Source of the DNA: Warburgia ugandensis
Taxonomy: Eukaryota; Streptophyta; Magnoliopsida; Canellales; Canellaceae
Direction: 5' to 3'
Assembly (NCBI GenBank): GCA_035236585.1
Contig: CP141127.1
Coordinates: 63,221,495-63,285,494 of the forward strand
DNA length: 64,000 nt
Shown: positions 61,507-64,000 of the stretch, one piece after another
How the letters are laid out: each line of letters begins with the position of its first letter
Numbering within the stretch: the first letter of the stretch is position 1
Notes under the pieces: generated by a model
Databases searched by the model: none
What the model saw: only the letters and a program-made list of their open reading frames with translations
What the model was told of the DNA's origin: nothing
Position numbers and translations under genes: made by a program

Positions 61507-63440
61507 AGCATTTTGTTAGTCCTGAGCAAAACATGGAAAAAAAATGAAATTACACAATTGAGACAAATTGCCACTTTTGTAAGTACTCATTATTGTATTT
61601 AACATACACAACAAGCCCTTAAACCCCTAGGTTACCCCCAGTGGGTGAGTTAAGAGGATTTGCAATGAATATGCCAACAAAATCCTAAAAATCCTTTTGA
61701 AGTCAATTTTCACTTTTCCCTTAGAGAATTATCTTCAATAAATCTATCAATTTTAGCATACTAATAAAAATGAATGAAAAATTCAAAACCCCACTCATAT
61801 GATAAATATATTTCAATTAAGCTCAGATCTCATAGTTCGTGGGTGTATAGTCTACATATATAATAATCCTTATTTCTAAGTAAACTTCTAACTTTTGAAC
61901 TCCATCTGAAATATGTCTTCACCTCAATCCTCACTAATAGACATACACTCAGAAATAAAACTCTCAAATAAAGGGTTCAAATCATATCTCTCTCTTAAAT
62001 ATGTGAAAAGAGTCAAGAAAAGCAAATTTATCTCACATATACTCATGAAAGAATGGGAGTTACTAAGGGATTTAATTTTTGAGCCCTTTAGAAAGGATAC
62101 GATTTCATTAGCTTTGAAATTTTTGACATACTTCTCTTTAAATCCTATCTATTAATATCCTTATTAAGAATATATTCTTCCTAGAATCAATAGGTCTTAA
62201 ACAGGGACAAAACATTGGCTTGGGATAAGGTTATGTAAAGGAAGGGTGTAAAGAATATTCAAAATTCTTCAAAAGTAAGTACAGGTCTTCTATTAAAGTT
62301 AACAATTCTTCTTTACTTTGTTTGCTTGAAGTGAATGTTTTTATGCATTCTTCATTTCAAATCTAGACTTCTCTTCTTTCTTTTTTTAGCACTTTTGTAT
62401 CTCTTTGAAGAACATTTATTTTTTTTCTTGATATTCACTTTTCTACTTACATTACCACTAAAAAGTATTTCTTCAATCGTGTCTATCTTATCTTTTGAAG
62501 AAAATAGGTAATGGATAATTTATACTAGGTTAATATGAGTAAGGTATAGTTTGGGTGAGAGACAAAAAATGGCATATATAAAAGGCTCAATTTGGCTAAC
62601 TAGTGGTAAAAAAAACTTTTAGGTAGGCTTTATATCTCTAAGTTAATAACAAGGATGGTCTAAATCCTTTTCTAGGTCTTCTACAATTTATCAAAATTAA
62701 TAAAGTTTTAGTATTTCAAAGATAATATTCTAATAAATTAATAAATTGGCCAAATTTAATATTTGGTGGGATCAAATTTAGATTAAGCGCGCTAAAGAAA
62801 ATTTTAGAATATTTATAACTTTTAAAAAAGAATGAATGGCTCTAAGACTCACTTCGGTTATAGGTCTCTACTAAATTTCTTCAGGACCTCTAAGTTATAA
62901 CTACTAGTCAATTTAGACGACGTACATGTAACTACCTACACAAATGTGAACTGAGACTTTGCTTTCATGGAATACTTTAGAAAATGAATAAAATTATGAA
63001 TTAATCATATGCAATTCTACAATAGGCTCAACAAATTTTAAATTTTTTAGGAAATCACTAAAATTAGCTAAAAATAGAAATTGTTAGAATTCTACACACC
63101 AAACCTAAAAGAAACATTATCCCCATTGTTTAAAAAGTATGACTTAAAATGAATATGAGTGATGCAAAAAATAATGAATTCGAAAATACAAATACAAAGG
63201 GATGATATCCACTCAATCATGATAAGCAAGATTATCTAGATTTATATACTCAACTCCTAGATGCTTATATTCTAGGAAAGGCTTTAAACATTAACTATTT
63301 GCTTTAAAAGTATGGTCACTCCTAATATCTTCAATCTCGATGGTCCCATATGGAAAAACTTCTTTAAGTATATATAGATCGGTTCATCGAGATCTAAACT
63401 GACCTAGAAATAGATGGAGCTTAGAATTGTAAAGAAAAAC
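61507..63440 (-). mobile_element. Internal 3' non-coding tail of the Tat/Athila-type element
   Basis: The landmarks agcattttgttagtcctgag (61508), acaagcccttaaacccctag (61611) and caccaaacctaaaagaaac (63097) match the tails at 1, 27403 and 48905. Here the tail is followed by integrase, so this copy shows where the tail sits in a coding element: between integrase and 3' LTR. Confidence 0.8.
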
Positions 63441-63457
63441 CTTCTAGTTTGGATTTG

Positions 63458-64000
63458 TCATGAAAAACTTCTTCTTTTCCTTCTAAATCGCATTACTTTT
63501 GTAAGCTTATTGCTTAATCTCTTCCAACTCATTAAGATGGAGTTTTCTATGTGAGCCTCTATATTCCAATTCCACAGAAAAATGGTAAGCCTTACCGTAC
63601 ACAGCGCGATAGGGGGACATACTAATTGGTGTCCAGTGTGCAATCTTGTAAACTTAGAGCAAGTTAGTTAGTCTAACAGACCAATCCTTATGATCTGGAT
63701 TTATATCCTTTTGAAGAATTTGTTTTATAGCCCAATTATATACTTCTACTTGCCCATTTGTTTGTGGGTGATACGGTGTTACAACTTTATGTATGATACT
63801 ATACTTTTTCATGAGTGTTTCAAATACTTTGCTGCAAAAATGTGTACTACTATCACTTATAATAGTTCGAGAGGTCTCAAATCTAAAAAAAAAAAAAAAA
63901 AAACCTTCATTTTAAGAATTTAACAACTATTTTGTGATCATCTTGCCTACAAGGGATAGCCTCAATCTATTTGGATACATAGTTTATAACCAATAAGATG
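63458..64000 (-). pseudogene. Ty3/gypsy integrase, decayed (Athila/Tat type)
   Basis: Reading minus from 64000: INYVSK, a stop in place of the usual Trp, then IEAIPCRQDDHKIVVKFLK, an intruding A/T homopolymer (63883-63902), SDSSTHFCSKVFETLMKKYS, VVTPYHPQTNGQVEV, WAIKQILQKDINPDHKDW, a stop after LTNLL near 63654, then PYRAVYGKAYHFSVELEYRG and LHLNELEEI. The PYHPQTxGQVEV and PYRxVYGKAxHxPVELE blocks are diagnostic for integrase of the Athila/Tat branch. At least two stops, the homopolymer and an Asp-to-Asn change in the first motif show that it is dead. The rest of pol lies beyond the window. Confidence 0.88.

Overview
This window is nuclear DNA from a flowering plant. It is AT-rich, intron-bearing and dominated by transposable elements: Ty3/gypsy LTRs with tRNA-Asp-type primer sites, a Ty1/copia fragment, a CACTA transposon, an RTE-type LINE end and an Au SINE. 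Au SINEs, plant-type RTE and the ITN1-like ankyrin family are all plant-wide, so I cannot name a genus from sequence alone. No rRNA, CRISPR or bacterial-type genes are seen, and no convincing intact tRNA gene.

The only recognisable host gene lies on the minus strand at 14353-22440. It is a three-exon ankyrin-repeat/PGG-domain gene of the ITN1/At5g02620 family. It is broken: a probable lost start codon, an in-frame stop in exon 2, two frameshifts and a further stop in exon 3. It is a pseudogene, with a 6.1-kb second intron that carries a complete Au SINE, an Au SINE fragment pair, an (ATT)n tract and a 91-bp tandem duplication.

The rest, left to right. Positions 1-8240 hold nested remnants of a Tat/Athila-like Ty3/gypsy family and a piece of a long unrelated LTR. 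Positions 8640-10650 hold a decayed Ty1/copia gag-protease-integrase fragment (minus). Positions 25287-34081 hold a structurally complete, non-autonomous 8.8-kb LTR element (minus), with about 2.1-kb LTRs, primer site, polypurine tract, near-perfect 5-bp target duplication and one decayed ORF but no pol. Positions 34746-36709 hold a 2-kb element with LTRs, a tRNA-Met primer site and only a gag zinc-knuckle ORF (TR-GAG-like). Positions 37800-38003 are an RTE LINE 3' end. Positions 39676-41690 are a solo LTR with a perfect 5-bp duplication and two long (GA)n tracts. Positions 43276-46074 are a solo-like 2.8-kb LTR of another family. Positions 48905-51405 are another Tat-like tail, interrupted at 51406 by the end of a CACTA transposon whose two transposase genes (both decayed) run on the minus strand to about 58970. 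From 59446 to the window end is a Tat/Athila-type element: 3' LTR, polypurine tract and a decayed integrase.

There is no operon-like co-operation between genes here. The story is serial insertion and decay around one dead ankyrin gene. I found no new functional system. The items most worth a second look are the two non-autonomous LTR elements, the same retrotransposon tail present five times in 64 kb, the CACTA element with a 60-bp minisatellite, and the multiply broken ankyrin gene.
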